NCBI RefSeq assembly: GCF_004216915.1
Contig: NZ_SGXD01000003.1
Coordinates: forward strand, 496,001-560,000
DNA from: Motilibacter rhizosphaerae
GTDB taxonomy: Bacteria > Actinomycetota > Actinomycetes > Motilibacterales > Motilibacteraceae
Reading direction: 5' to 3'
DNA length: 64,000 bases
The notes below the pieces were generated by a model that was not told the origin of the DNA, did no database searches, and was given only the letters and a program-made list of their open reading frames with translations. Position 1 is the first letter of the stretch, and each line of letters starts with the position of its first letter. Below, in pieces: positions 32,382 to 42,096 of this stretch. A program made the translations under genes and the position numbers.

Positions 32382-34484
32382 ATGAGCGATGGCGAGGTCA
32401 CCTATCCGCGGCTCTCCGCGCGGACGCAGCGGTTCCGGCTCGGCGCCCCCCGCACGGTGTCGGTGCTGCCGGGCGGCGACGGCGTCCTGTTCGTCCGCTC
32501 CGGCGGGCCCGAGGACCGCGTCGGGCGGCTGTGGCTGCTCGACGTCGCCACAGGCGAGGAGCGCCTCGTCGTCGACCCGGCCACGCTCGACGCCTCGGAC
32601 GCGGACCTGCCCCCCGAGGAGCGCGCGCGGCGCGAGCGGCTGCGCGAGGCGGCGGGCGGGGTGACCGCGTACGCGCTGGACGAGGCGGGCGCCACCGCCG
32701 CGCTCGCGCTCGGCGGCCGGCTGGTCGTCGCTCCGCTCCAGAGCGGGGAGCCGCGCGTGCTCGATGTGCCGGGTCCGGTGGTCGACCCCCGGCCCTCCCC
32801 CGACGGCAGCCGCGTCGCCTGGGTCGCGGGCGGTGCGCTGCACGTCGTCGAGCTCGCGACCGGCGAGGTCACGGTGCTGGCGTCCCCGGACGCGCCCGAG
32901 GTCACGTGGGGGCTCGCGGAGTTCGTGGCCGCGGAGGAGATGAGCCGGCTGCGCGGCTTCTGGTGGGCACCGGACTCGCACTCGGTGCTCGCCGCGCGCG
33001 TCGACGAGTCCCCGGTGCAGCAGTGGTGGATCTCCTCCCCCGCGACACCCGCCGTGGCCCCGACCGCGGTCCGCTACCCGGCGACCGGTACGGCCAACGC
33101 CGACGTCTCGCTCGCCCTGCTCGGGCTCGACGGCTCGGTGACGCCGGTGCCGTGGGACACGGCGGCGTTCCCGTACCTCGTCTCCGTCTCCTGGCGCGCG
33201 GGCCATGACGCCCTGCTCCACGTGCAGTCGCGCGACCAGCGGCGCACGCAGGTGCTGGGGCTCTCCGGCGGGGCCGCGCTCCGCGTGCTCCGGGAGGACG
33301 CCGACGAGCACTGGGTGGAGCTCGTGCCCGGGTCGCCCGCGCTGCTGCCGGACGGCCGGCTGGTGCACACCCTCGACCGCGGGGAGACGCGCCACCTCGC
33401 CGTCGACGGGGAGCCGGTCTCGCCCGACGGGCTGCAGGTCGAGGGGGTCCTCGCCGCGGACGACGGCGTGCTGTTCCGGGCGACGCCGGACGCGGTGGAC
33501 GTGCAGGTGTGGCAGTGGACGGCGGAGGGCGGCTGCACCCCGGTACCGGTGCCGGCGGGCGGGGACGAGGGCGTGCACACGGCCGTGCGGGGTGGCGGCA
33601 CCACGGTGTTCGCGTCAGCCTCCGGCGCGTGGCAGGGCACCCGCACCACCGTCCAGGGCCGGGGCGGCGAGGAGCACGTCATCCGCTCGCTGGCTGCGGC
33701 GTACCCGATGGCGTCGGTGTCACCGCGCAGCATCCTCCACGCCGGCGAGCGCGAGCTGCGGACCGCGGTGCACCTGCCCACGGACCGCGACCGCTTCCCC
33801 GGGCCGCTCCCGGTCCTGCTCGACCCGTACGGCGGCCCCGGGCACCGCGAGGTCGTCCGCTCGCAGGCGATGTGGCTCGAGCCGCAGTGGTTCGCCGACC
33901 AGGGCTTCGCGGTCGTGGTCGCGGACGGCCGGGGGACGCCCGGGCGCGGCCCCGCGTTCGAGAAGGCCATCGCCGGCGGCGGCTGGGCGGACGCCGTGCT
34001 CGAGGACCAGGTCACGGCGCTCCACGCGGCCGCCGAGCGGTTCCCCGACGACCTCGACCTCGGCCGCGTCGGGATCCGCGGCTGGTCGTTCGGCGGCTAC
34101 CTCGCGGCGCTCGCGGTGCTGCGCCGTCCCGACGTCTTCCACGCGGCCGTCTCCGGCGCGCCAGTCACCGACTGGCGGCTCTACGACACGCACTACACCG
34201 AGCGCTACCTCGGGACGCCCGACGAGCACCCCGACTGGTACGCCGCGATCTCCCTCATCGACGACGCCCCCCGGCTGACCCGCCCGCTGCTGCTCATCCA
34301 CGGGCTCGCCGACGACAACGTCGTGGTCGCGAACACGCTCGCGCTCTCCTCGGCGCTGCTCGCCGCCGGTCGGGCGCACTCGGTGCTGCCGCTGTCGGGG
34401 GTCACGCACATGACCCCGCAGGAGGTCGTGGCCGAGAACCTCATGCTGCTGCAGGTGGAGTTCCTGCGCACGCACCTCACCTGA
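32382..34484 (+). CDS. S9 family prolyl oligopeptidase / dipeptidyl-peptidase IV-like
   Basis: This 700-residue protein has an N-terminal beta-propeller DPP IV domain (about residues 1-430) and a C-terminal alpha/beta-hydrolase. The catalytic Ser is in GWSFGGY (about 569), Asp in HGLADDNV and His in GVTHMTP. No signal peptide is seen, so it is probably cytosolic. It may degrade the small peptides delivered by the convergent opp importer, which is inference only. ATG 32382 lies 6 nt after TTGGAT. Confidence 0.92.
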   Translation: MSDGEVTYPRLSARTQRFRLGAPRTVSVLPGGDGVLFVRSGGPEDRVGRLWLLDVATGEERLVVDPATLDASDADLPPEERARRERLREAAGGVTAYALDEAGATAALALGGRLVVAPLQSGEPRVLDVPGPVVDPRPSPDGSRVAWVAGGALHVVELATGEVTVLASPDAPEVTWGLAEFVAAEEMSRLRGFWWAPDSHSVLAARVDESPVQQWWISSPATPAVAPTAVRYPATGTANADVSLALLGLDGSVTPVPWDTAAFPYLVSVSWRAGHDALLHVQSRDQRRTQVLGLSGGAALRVLREDADEHWVELVPGSPALLPDGRLVHTLDRGETRHLAVDGEPVSPDGLQVEGVLAADDGVLFRATPDAVDVQVWQWTAEGGCTPVPVPAGGDEGVHTAVRGGGTTVFASASGAWQGTRTTVQGRGGEEHVIRSLAAAYPMASVSPRSILHAGERELRTAVHLPTDRDRFPGPLPVLLDPYGGPGHREVVRSQAMWLEPQWFADQGFAVVVADGRGTPGRGPAFEKAIAGGGWADAVLEDQVTALHAAAERFPDDLDLGRVGIRGWSFGGYLAALAVLRRPDVFHAAVSGAPVTDWRLYDTHYTERYLGTPDEHPDWYAAISLIDDAPRLTRPLLLIHGLADDNVVVANTLALSSALLAAGRAHSVLPLSGVTHMTPQEVVAENLMLLQVEFLRTHLT

Positions 34485-34498
34485 CGCCAGACCCCTCT

Positions 34499-34553
34499 CG
34501 TGATCATGCACGTCCTGCGCTCGTGATGGCCACCCAGGACGTGCATGATCACG
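34499..34553. terminator. 19-bp-arm inverted repeat between convergent genes
   Basis: CGTGATCATGCACGTCCTG (34499-34517) and CAGGACGTGCATGATCACG (34535-34553) are perfectly complementary across a 17-nt loop. It sits between the ends of the peptidase gene and oppF. It could be a bidirectional terminator, and one arm recurs at 17258-17276. Confidence 0.6.
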
Positions 34554-34556
34554 GCG

Positions 34557-35567
34557 TCAGCCGGCGAGCTGCGCGGCGCTCTTCTCCTCCGCGAAGTGGC
34601 AGGCGCTGGGGTGCCCGTGCGCCGGGCGGTCGACGAGCGGCGGGGGCTCGGTGGCGCAGATGTCCTGGGCCTTCCAGCACCGCGTGCGGAAGCGGCAGCC
34701 CGAGGGCGGGTTCGCCGGGGACGGGACGTCGCCCTGGAGCAGGATCCGCTCGCGGCTGTTGCGCTGCGTCGGGTCCGGCACCGGCACCGCCGACAGCAGC
34801 GCCTGGGTGTACGGGTGGGTGGAGTGGTCGTAGATGTTCTCGTCCGTCCCGATCTCGACGACGCTGCCGAGGTACATGACCGCGACGCGCGTCGAGATGT
34901 GCCGCACGACCGAGAGGTCGTGGGCGATGAAGACGTAGGAGAGGTCGAGCTCCTTCTGGAGGTCCGCCAGCAGGTTCATCACCTGCGCCTGCACGGAGAC
35001 GTCCAGCGCGGACACCGGCTCGTCGCAGATGACGATGTCCGGGCGCAGGGCGAGCCCGCGGGCGATCCCGATGCGCTGGCGCTGGCCGCCGGAGAACTGG
35101 TGCGGGTAGCGGTTGATGTGCTCCGGGTTGAGCCCGACGAGGTCGAGCAGCTCCTGGACGCGCCGGCGGCGGTCGCCCTTCGGCGCCACCTCGGGGTGCA
35201 CCTCGTAGGGCTCGCCGATGATGTCGCCGACCGTCATGCGCGGGTTGAGCGAGGAGTACGGGTCCTGCATCACCATCTGGATGCTGCGCCGCATCTCGCG
35301 GAACTCCTTGCCGCGCAGCGAGAAGATGTCCTTGCCGCGCCACTTCACCGTGCCGGACGTCGGCTTCTCCAGCGACATCAGCAGCTTCGCGAGCGTGGAC
35401 TTGCCGCAGCCGGACTCACCGACGACGCCGAGCGCCTCGCCCTTGGCGAGGTCGAAGCTGACGCCGTCGACCGCGCGCACCGCGCCGATCTGCCGCTTGA
35501 ACAGCACACCCTGGGTGAGCGGGAAGTGCTTGACGAGGTCGCGGACCTCGAGGATCGGCTCAGCCAC
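34557..35567 (-). CDS. oppF: Oligopeptide ABC importer ATPase OppF/DppF
   Basis: This 336-residue ABC ATPase has Walker A GESGCGKST, signature FSGGQRQR and Walker B IVICDEPVSALD. It ends with the C-terminal oligopeptide/dipeptide motif containing Cys residues (SGCRFRTRCWKAQDICA) that may bind an Fe-S cluster. It forms the nucleotide-binding pair with OppD. Its start overlaps the end of oppD by 8 bp. Confidence 0.93.
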   Translation of the reverse strand: MAEPILEVRDLVKHFPLTQGVLFKRQIGAVRAVDGVSFDLAKGEALGVVGESGCGKSTLAKLLMSLEKPTSGTVKWRGKDIFSLRGKEFREMRRSIQMVMQDPYSSLNPRMTVGDIIGEPYEVHPEVAPKGDRRRRVQELLDLVGLNPEHINRYPHQFSGGQRQRIGIARGLALRPDIVICDEPVSALDVSVQAQVMNLLADLQKELDLSYVFIAHDLSVVRHISTRVAVMYLGSVVEIGTDENIYDHSTHPYTQALLSAVPVPDPTQRNSRERILLQGDVPSPANPPSGCRFRTRCWKAQDICATEPPPLVDRPAHGHPSACHFAEEKSAAQLAG

Positions 35568-36666
35568 GCCGTCCCCCCTCCTGGTTGAGCTGGGCCTGCG
35601 TCTTCCCGGCGAGGGCGAACTCCGCGGTGGACTCGCGGCGCACGTCCTCCCAGAAGTGGCAGGCAGCGCCGCTGTCGGCGCCGGTGGGGTAGAGCTGCGG
35701 CAGCTCGGTCGTGCAGACCGGCTCCTGCTTGTACGGGCAGCGCGGGTGGAACGGGCACCCGGACGGGATGCGCATGAGGTTCGGCGGCAGGCCCTCGACG
35801 GCCTTGAGCTTCTGGCCCTTCTGGTCCACGCGCGGCACCGACTCGAGCAGCCCCTTGGTGTACGGGTGGGCGGGTCGGCTGTAGATGTCGTAGACCGAGG
35901 CCTCCTCGACGATGCGCCCGGCGTACATCACCGCGATGCGGTCGGCCACGTCGGCCACGACGCCGAGGTCGTGGGTGATGAGGATGAGGCCCATGTTGGT
36001 CTCGGCCTGCAGCTCGCGCAGCAGGTCCATGATCTGCGCCTGCACGGTCACGTCGAGGGCCGTCGTCGGCTCGTCGGCGATGAGCACCTCGGGACCGAGG
36101 GCGATGGCCATGGCGATCATGATGCGCTGGCGCATGCCGCCGGAGAACTGGTGCGGGTAGTCCCGCACCCGCTGGCGCGCCGCGGGGATGTGGACGCGGT
36201 CCATCATCTCGATCGCCCGCAGCCGGGAGTCGCGCTTCGACATCCCGCGGTGGACCCGGAACATCTCCCCGATCTGGTCCCCGACGGGGAAGACGGGGTT
36301 CAGCGCCGACAGCGCGTCCTGGAAGATCATCGCGATCCGCTGGCCGCGGATCGCGCGCCGCTCCCGCTCGGGCATCGCGAGCAGGTCACGCCCCTTGAAG
36401 CGCACCTCGCCTCGGGGGATGAAGGCCGGCGGGGTGTCGAGGATGCCCATGATCGCCTGCGCCGTCACGCTCTTGCCGGAGCCGGACTCGCCCAGCACCG
36501 CGAGCGTCTTGCCCGCCTCGACGGTGTAGCTCACGCCGTTGACGGCGCGGGCGACGCCGTCGCGCGTACGGAACTCGACGTGGAGGTCGTCGAGCTCGAG
36601 CAGCGGCGCGGAGGAGTCCTCGGCTGCCGAGCCGTCGGGCGAGGACTCGAGGTAGGAGGTCGTCAT
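35560..36666 (-). CDS. oppD: Oligopeptide ABC importer ATPase OppD/DppD
   Basis: This 368-residue ABC ATPase has Walker [10 protein letters not shown], signature FSGGMRQR, Walker [13 protein letters not shown] and the C-terminal [16 protein letters not shown] motif of the family. It energises peptide import with OppF at the OppBC membrane pair. It is the fourth gene of the oppABCDF operon, 31 bp after oppC. Confidence 0.93.
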   Translation of the reverse strand: MTTSYLESSPDGSAAEDSSAPLLELDDLHVEFRTRDGVARAVNGVSYTVEAGKTLAVLGESGSGKSVTAQAIMGILDTPPAFIPRGEVRFKGRDLLAMPERERRAIRGQRIAMIFQDALSALNPVFPVGDQIGEMFRVHRGMSKRDSRLRAIEMMDRVHIPAARQRVRDYPHQFSGGMRQRIMIAMAIALGPEVLIADEPTTALDVTVQAQIMDLLRELQAETNMGLILITHDLGVVADVADRIAVMYAGRIVEEASVYDIYSRPAHPYTKGLLESVPRVDQKGQKLKAVEGLPPNLMRIPSGCPFHPRCPYKQEPVCTTELPQLYPTGADSGAACHFWEDVRRESTAEFALAGKTQAQLNQEGGRRG

Positions 36667-36697
36667 GCGGGCCTTCTGTCGTGAGGGAGGGGTGCGC

Positions 36698-37705
36698 TCA
36701 GCGCAGCTTGGGGTCGAGGGCCTCGCGGACCGTGTCGCCGAGCACGATGAAGCTCAGCACGGCCACGGTGAGGGTGCCCGACGGCCACAGGAGCGGGTGC
36801 GCGGCCTGGATGAAGTTGCCCGAGGCGTCCGAGATGAGCGTGCCCCACGAGATCGTGGGCGGCTGCACCCCGATGCCGAGGAACGAGAACGTCGCCTCGC
36901 TCGCCACGATCGCGCCCAGCCCGACCGTCGAGATGACGATGAGCGGGGCGAGGGAGTTCGGGACGATGTGCCGCAGCAGGATCCGCGTCGAGCTCGCGCC
37001 GAGCGAGCGTGCCGCGACGACGAAGTCGGCGTCGCGCACCGAGATCACCGAGGAGCGGGCGATGCGGGCGGTGCCCACCCAGCCCAGGGCGGTCAGCGCG
37101 ACGACCACGCCGGTGATGCCCGGCAGCTGCAGGATCGTGAGGATGACGATGCCGCCGAGGACGTAGGGCAGGCCGAAGAAGACGTCGACCACGCGGGAGA
37201 TGATCCCGTCGACCCAGCCGCCGTAGTAGCCGGCCACGATGCCCAGCGTCGCGCCGATCAGCGTGGCGAGGATGACGACGAGGAACCCGACCGAGATCGA
37301 GGCGCGGGCGCCGTAGATGGTCTGGGCGTAGACGTCGCAGCCCTGGAAGTCGAAGCCCATGGGGTGCCCGCTCGAGCTGCCCTTGAGGCTGTTGCTGAGG
37401 TTGCACTTCCACTGGTGGAGGTCGTACGGGTTCCGCGCGCTCGCCGGCATCCGCAGCGTGAACAGCGCCGGGAAGGCCGCCATCACGAGGAACACCAGGA
37501 TCACGGCGCTGGAGATCCAGAAGGTGGGGCTGCGCCGCAGCTCGCGCCACGCGTCGCTCCACAGGGAGCCCTGCCGCTCGGCCACGGGCTTGCCCTGGCC
37601 GACGTCGCCGCCGGGGGCGCCCAGGGTCTGCAGGCCCTGGACGGCGCCCGGGTTGACGACGGCACTGCCGTCCGAACCGGTCGCGTGGGTGTCGACGTCA
37701 CTCAT
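36698..37705 (-). CDS. oppC: Oligopeptide ABC importer permease OppC/DppC
   Basis: This 335-residue membrane protein has an N-terminal cytoplasmic tail of about 50 residues, six predicted helices and the EAA loop (ARSLGASSTRILLRHIVPNS) that contacts the ATPases. It is the second permease of the operon, starting 10 bp after the oppB stop. Confidence 0.93.
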   Translation of the reverse strand: MSDVDTHATGSDGSAVVNPGAVQGLQTLGAPGGDVGQGKPVAERQGSLWSDAWRELRRSPTFWISSAVILVFLVMAAFPALFTLRMPASARNPYDLHQWKCNLSNSLKGSSSGHPMGFDFQGCDVYAQTIYGARASISVGFLVVILATLIGATLGIVAGYYGGWVDGIISRVVDVFFGLPYVLGGIVILTILQLPGITGVVVALTALGWVGTARIARSSVISVRDADFVVAARSLGASSTRILLRHIVPNSLAPLIVISTVGLGAIVASEATFSFLGIGVQPPTISWGTLISDASGNFIQAAHPLLWPSGTLTVAVLSFIVLGDTVREALDPKLR

Positions 37706-37715
37706 CGCAGCCTCC

Positions 37716-38654
37716 TCACTCGTACCGGATGCGCGGGTCGAGCACGGCGTACAGCAGGTCGATCAGCAGGTTGACCACCGCGTAGATCAGGACGAGCAGC
37801 GTGACGATGCCCACCACCGTGGGGGTGTCACCCGCCCGGACGGACTGGGCGACCTGGAACCCGATGCCGGGCAGGTTGAAGATCGTCTCGGTCACGACGG
37901 CGGTCCCCATGATCGAGGAGAGGTCGGAGCCGATCTGGGTGACGATCGGGATCAGCGTGTTGCGCAGCGTGTGCACGCCCACGACCCGCCGGCGCGGGAG
38001 GCCCTTGGCCACCGCCGTGCGGACGTAGTCGGAGCGCAGGTTCTCCACGATCGTCGTGCGGGTCAGCCGCGAGAGCACGGCCAGGCCCAGTGCGGCGACG
38101 CAGACGCCCGGCAGCAAGAACGAGACCGGGAAGCCCCGCGAGATCCCGGACACCGGCAGGTGGAAGACCTGCCGGAGCTCCACGCCGATGAGCAGCTGGA
38201 GCACGAAGCAGATGACGAACGACGGGATCGCGGCGATGACGAGCGTGACGATCAGCACCGTCTTGTCCACGACGCCGTTGCGCCGCAGTCCGGCGGCAAC
38301 GCCGATCGTGATGCCGATGGCGGCCTCGATGATGATGCCGACGAGGCCGAGCTTGAGGGAGACGGGGTACTCGTTCTTCAGCAGCTGGGTGACCGGCTGC
38401 TGGGTGTTGGTGAGCCCGAAGTCACCGGTGGCGAGCTTGCCGATGTACTTGCCGTACTGCACGACCAGCGGGTCGTCGAGGTTGTACTCGTGCTTGAGGT
38501 ACGCGATGCGGGCCGCGCTCGGAGCCTTCTCCGAGCCCGTCAGCCGGGTGACCTTGTCCCCGGGCAGCGCGTAGATCATGACGAAGATGAGGAACGTGGT
38601 GCCGAACAGCAGCGGCACGATCTGCAGAAGCCGACGGACGGTGTAGCGCCCCAC
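37716..38654 (-). CDS. oppB: Oligopeptide ABC importer permease OppB/DppB
   Basis: This 312-residue permease has six predicted helices and the EAA loop (TAVAKGLPRRRVVGVHTLRN). GTG 38654 follows GAGGAGGTGG. A strong hairpin separates it from oppA, so it is probably expressed at a lower level than the binding protein, as is common in such operons. Confidence 0.93.
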   Translation of the reverse strand: MGRYTVRRLLQIVPLLFGTTFLIFVMIYALPGDKVTRLTGSEKAPSAARIAYLKHEYNLDDPLVVQYGKYIGKLATGDFGLTNTQQPVTQLLKNEYPVSLKLGLVGIIIEAAIGITIGVAAGLRRNGVVDKTVLIVTLVIAAIPSFVICFVLQLLIGVELRQVFHLPVSGISRGFPVSFLLPGVCVAALGLAVLSRLTRTTIVENLRSDYVRTAVAKGLPRRRVVGVHTLRNTLIPIVTQIGSDLSSIMGTAVVTETIFNLPGIGFQVAQSVRAGDTPTVVGIVTLLVLIYAVVNLLIDLLYAVLDPRIRYE

Positions 38655-38814
38655 CGGCCACCTCCTCGGAGGGAAGGGCTGCGCGCCCTGGCGGACGCGT
38701 CCCGGTCGAAGGATGCCCCTGGATCGAGCGGTCGAACTGCGGCGGGCGGTGGAGCTGCCCGGGGCGGGTCGGCCGGCTCCGCCCGGGGGCGGGACTGGAC
38801 CCCGACGCGCGGAA

Positions 38815-38843
38815 GGGGCGGGCAGGTATCACCTGCCCGCCCC
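38815..38843 (-). terminator. Attenuating hairpin between oppA and oppB
   Basis: GGGGCGGGCAGGT (38815-38827), a 3-nt loop and ACCTGCCCGCCCC (38831-38843) form a perfect 13-bp stem beginning 13 nt after the oppA stop. There is little T-tract, so it may stabilise the oppA message or cause partial termination. Confidence 0.7.
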
Positions 38844-38855
38844 CCGCGCGAGAGC

Positions 38856-40523
38856 CTACTTCGTGGAGAGGGCGAACTTGTCGACGCGGAAGAACGGGTC
38901 GACGTGCACGTTGGCCACCTTGTCCGAGGAGCCGAACTGGTTGCTGCCGAAGTAGACGGGAGCCACCGGGACGTCCTTGGCGAGGATGTCGTCGGCCTGC
39001 TGCCAGTCCTTCTCCGCCGCGTCCTCCGTGGCCTCGGTCAGGCCCTTGTTGACGAGGTCGTCGAAGGCCTTGTTGCTGTAGCCGGTGTAGTTGCTCGACG
39101 CGTTGGTCTGGAAGATCGGGCCGAGGTAGTCCTGCATCGACGGGTAGTCCATCGACCAGCCGAGGCGGAAGGCGCCGAAGGAGACGTGCTGCTTCTTGGC
39201 CTTGTTGAGGTCGTTCTGCAGCGTCGCGAAGTCAGGCGCGGCCTTGCCGACGCAGGACACGCCCAGCGCCTGCTGGATGCTGTTGCACGAGGCGTCGATC
39301 CACGGCTTGTGACCGCCGTCGGCGTTGTAGTAGAGCGTGATGGTGCTCGGCTTGGTCGTCGCCGCGTCCCACAGCTGCTTGGCCTTGGCCGGGTCGTACG
39401 TGCAGGCGGGGCCGCACGCGCCCTTGCGGTAGCCGGGGATGATCGGGGCGATGAAGTCGTCGGCCGGGACGCGCGTGCCGCTGAAGATGGTCTTCGACAG
39501 GGCGGCGCGGTCGATGGCCATCGAGATGGCCATGCGGACGTTGACGTCCTTGTAGTTCGGGTCGAAGGTCGGGAACCCGAGGAAGCCGAAGTTCGACGAC
39601 GGCGACTCCTGGTAGCGGTCGCCGAGGTCCTGCTTCGCCCGCGCGATGTCCGTCGACGGGATCTGCGTGACGATGTCGAGCGCGCCCGCGGTCAGGTCGT
39701 TGTAGGACGTCTCCGCCGACTTGTACATCTTGTAGTCGATCTCCTGCACGTGCGGCTTCTGCGCGCCGGCGTAGGAGTCGTTGCGGACCACGTCGATGAA
39801 CTGGTTGCGGACCCAGGTGCCCTTCATCTTGAAGGGGCCGTTGCCGATCGGGGCGTTCTCGAACGACTTGGGGTCGGTGAAGAAGGCCTTGGGCAGCGGG
39901 TAGAACGCGCTGTAGCCGATGATCTGCTTGAAGATGTTGGTGGCGTTGGCCAGCGTGACGGTGAACTCCGTGTCGCTGACCTTCTTGAGCCCGGACATCT
40001 CCTTGGCCTTGGGGGTCTCCCCCTCCTTGGCCGCCTGCAGGTCGTCGAAGCCCTTGATGTCGAGGTCACCGGGGCCGAAGAAGTACGAGTTCTGCTGGCC
40101 GTTGGGGCCGTAGGCCGCGTAGTTCCACGCGTTGATGAACGAGTCGGCGGTGACCGGCTCGCCGTTGGAGAACGTCCACCCGGACTTGATCTTGACGTCC
40201 CAGGTGAGGCCGTCCTTCGAGTCGATCGACTGCGCGAGGTCGGTCAGGACGGGCTTGTTCTGGGCATCGAACTTGATGAGGCCGGTGAACAGCGCGTCGA
40301 GGACCTCGGCGCCGTTCGTGTCCTGCGTGTTGCCGGGGGTGAGGAACTGGGGGTCGCTCAGGCTGATCGAGACGGTCCCGCCGTCCTTGGCGGCCGTGGT
40401 GGCCGCGGCGGTGGACCCGCCGCTGCCCCCCTTGCTCCCGCCGCTGCTGCCACCGCACGCGGCCAGCGCCAGCGACAGCGCCGTCGCGCCGACGGCCCAA
40501 CGGCCGAGCACTCGACTCTGCAT
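38856..40523 (-). CDS. oppA: Peptide ABC importer substrate-binding lipoprotein
   Basis: This 555-residue family 5 solute-binding protein has a lipoprotein signal peptide with lipobox LAAC at about residues 20-23, followed by a Gly/Ser-rich linker. The mature protein shows typical features such as GLTWDVKIKSGWTFSNGEPVTADSF and PIGNGPFKM. It captures oligopeptides outside the membrane and delivers them to OppBCDF. ATG 40523 follows GAGGAG and is preferred over an upstream in-frame start at 40610. It is the first gene of the operon. Confidence 0.94.
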   Translation of the reverse strand: MQSRVLGRWAVGATALSLALAACGGSSGGSKGGSGGSTAAATTAAKDGGTVSISLSDPQFLTPGNTQDTNGAEVLDALFTGLIKFDAQNKPVLTDLAQSIDSKDGLTWDVKIKSGWTFSNGEPVTADSFINAWNYAAYGPNGQQNSYFFGPGDLDIKGFDDLQAAKEGETPKAKEMSGLKKVSDTEFTVTLANATNIFKQIIGYSAFYPLPKAFFTDPKSFENAPIGNGPFKMKGTWVRNQFIDVVRNDSYAGAQKPHVQEIDYKMYKSAETSYNDLTAGALDIVTQIPSTDIARAKQDLGDRYQESPSSNFGFLGFPTFDPNYKDVNVRMAISMAIDRAALSKTIFSGTRVPADDFIAPIIPGYRKGACGPACTYDPAKAKQLWDAATTKPSTITLYYNADGGHKPWIDASCNSIQQALGVSCVGKAAPDFATLQNDLNKAKKQHVSFGAFRLGWSMDYPSMQDYLGPIFQTNASSNYTGYSNKAFDDLVNKGLTEATEDAAEKDWQQADDILAKDVPVAPVYFGSNQFGSSDKVANVHVDPFFRVDKFALSTK

Positions 40524-40643
40524 CACATGTTCTCCTCGTCCTCGGCGACCGCCGCCGGGTCGGCGTCGGCTCCTGCGCCTGGTCGGTGCGACCAGGACTG
40601 CACCCAGCACTCGTCAAGCCCGCCGGATCGGTGGGCTCGGAGC

Positions 40644-40700
40644 ACACTACCCGACAGTATGTAAAGGGAATATCGCCATGCGATACCAATGATGTAACGG
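40644..40700 (-). promoter_or_regulatory. A+T-rich promoter region of the opp operon with a palindrome
   Basis: This roughly 57-bp stretch is much richer in A+T than its surroundings and lies 120-180 bp upstream of oppA. TATCGC-CAT-GCGATA (40671-40685) is a perfect hyphenated palindrome and a good operator candidate. The -35/-10 boxes cannot be fixed with confidence. Confidence 0.45.
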
Positions 40701-40807
40701 CCACGAAGTGCACCACAAGGGACGCCTCGAGGAGATCGTGCACCCCGGAGGACCGGTCCGCCCGCTGGTCAGCGCGCGACGCGCCGGAGCAGGGCGCGGG
40801 CCGCCGC

Positions 40808-41152
40808 TCAGGGGGGCTGCTCCTCCGGCTCCGCGAGCGCGGCGACGGCGGGGAGGTCCGCCGGCAGCCACTCGACCTCGTGCGTCCGCCCCGGCGCCAG
40901 CCAGCGCAGCTCGTCGTGGTCCTGCAGCGGGCGCGGCTCGCCCGCCACCAGCTCGGCGCGGCGCACGCGGAGCACCACACCGGGGCGCACCGGCCAGTCC
41001 CCGCCGACGGGCTCCCCCACGCGCACCTCGACGCCGAGCTCCTCGCGGCACTCCCGGCGCAGCGCCGCGTCCTCGGTCTCGCCGGGCTCGACCTTGCCGC
41101 CGGGGAGCTCCCACCGCCCCGCGAGCTCCGGCGGCACGGGCGGGTCGCTCAC
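40808..41152 (-). CDS. Nudix hydrolase (MutT-like), short N-terminus
   Basis: This 114-residue protein has an intact Nudix box, [20 protein letters not shown] with EELG following, as in MutT-type NTP pyrophosphohydrolases. Only about 13 residues precede the WELPGGK segment, where MutT proteins have about 28. The first beta-strand with its substrate-side residues is therefore missing, unless translation starts upstream inside the eamA gene. GTG 41152 overlaps the eamA stop (GTGA). Confidence 0.8.
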   Translation of the reverse strand: MSDPPVPPELAGRWELPGGKVEPGETEDAALRRECREELGVEVRVGEPVGGDWPVRPGVVLRVRRAELVAGEPRPLQDHDELRWLAPGRTHEVEWLPADLPAVAALAEPEEQPP

Positions 41153-42096
41153 GCGGGGACGTCCCGCGTCGCAGCTCCGGGCACGCCGGGCGCGGCCGCT
41201 CCCTCCGCTGCCGGCTCCGGCGCGGCCGCCGCTCCGTCACCTCGCGGCGCGGACCGGCTGGTCGCGAGCACCGAGCCCAGCACGACCAGCGGGAACCCGA
41301 GGCAGATGCCGAGCGTCAGCGGCTCGTCGAGCAGGACCACGCCGAGCACGAGGGCGACGGCCGGGTTGACGTAGGTGATGACCGGGGCACGCGCGGCCCC
41401 GACTTCGGCGATGAGCGCGAAGAACAGCACGAACGCCAGCGCCGTGCAGACGACGCCCAGCGCGAGCACCGCCTCGACGGCGTGCGCCGGGAGGTGCGCC
41501 GGCCGCTGGGCGAGCGCCAGCGGCAGGTAGAGCAGGCCGGTGAGGAGGAGGCTCGCGACGATCACGGTCATGGTGGGGACCCCGCGCAGGCGCCGGGCGA
41601 CGACCATGGGGCCCAGCGCGTAGCCGGTTGCGGTGAGCAGCACCTCGACCACCGCGCGCGCGTCGACCGAGCCGAGGTCGATGCCGACGAGCGCGGCGAC
41701 CCCGACCGCGCCGAGCACGAGCCCGCCGACGCGGCGGCGCCCGAGCCGCTCGTCCCCGAGCAGCGTGGTGGCGACCGCGGCGACGACGGGCGTGGCGGCC
41801 AGCAGCAGGGCGGCCAGCGAGCTCGAGATGCGCGTCTCGGCGTCGGTGAGCATGAGCCAGGGACCCGCCAGCTCGAGCGCGGAGTACGCGACCAGGGCCC
41901 GCCAGTGCCGGAGCAGCAGGCGGACCGGCTCGCGCCGCAGCCCGAAGGGCAGCAGCAGCACCGCGCCCACCAGGCAGCGGCCGGCGACGACGACCGGGGC
42001 GGCGAGCCCCGCGTCGACCGCGACCTTGATGAGGAGGTACGGCACGCCCCAGACCAGGCACATCGCCGCGAACAGCGCCCACCCCCGCCGGGTCAC
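41149..42096 (-). CDS. EamA/DMT family transporter
   Basis: This 315-residue protein has ten predicted helices in two EamA repeats (for example [18 protein letters not shown] at the start and [20 protein letters not shown] in the second half). The substrate of these drug/metabolite exporters cannot be told from sequence. The last 40 residues are Ala/Pro/Gly-rich. GTG 42096 follows GGGAGGTG and overlaps the DUF3037 stop (GTGA), so the gene belongs to the hipA-DUF3037 operon. Confidence 0.9.
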   Translation of the reverse strand: MTRRGWALFAAMCLVWGVPYLLIKVAVDAGLAAPVVVAGRCLVGAVLLLPFGLRREPVRLLLRHWRALVAYSALELAGPWLMLTDAETRISSSLAALLLAATPVVAAVATTLLGDERLGRRRVGGLVLGAVGVAALVGIDLGSVDARAVVEVLLTATGYALGPMVVARRLRGVPTMTVIVASLLLTGLLYLPLALAQRPAHLPAHAVEAVLALGVVCTALAFVLFFALIAEVGAARAPVITYVNPAVALVLGVVLLDEPLTLGICLGFPLVVLGSVLATSRSAPRGDGAAAAPEPAAEGAAAPGVPGAATRDVPA

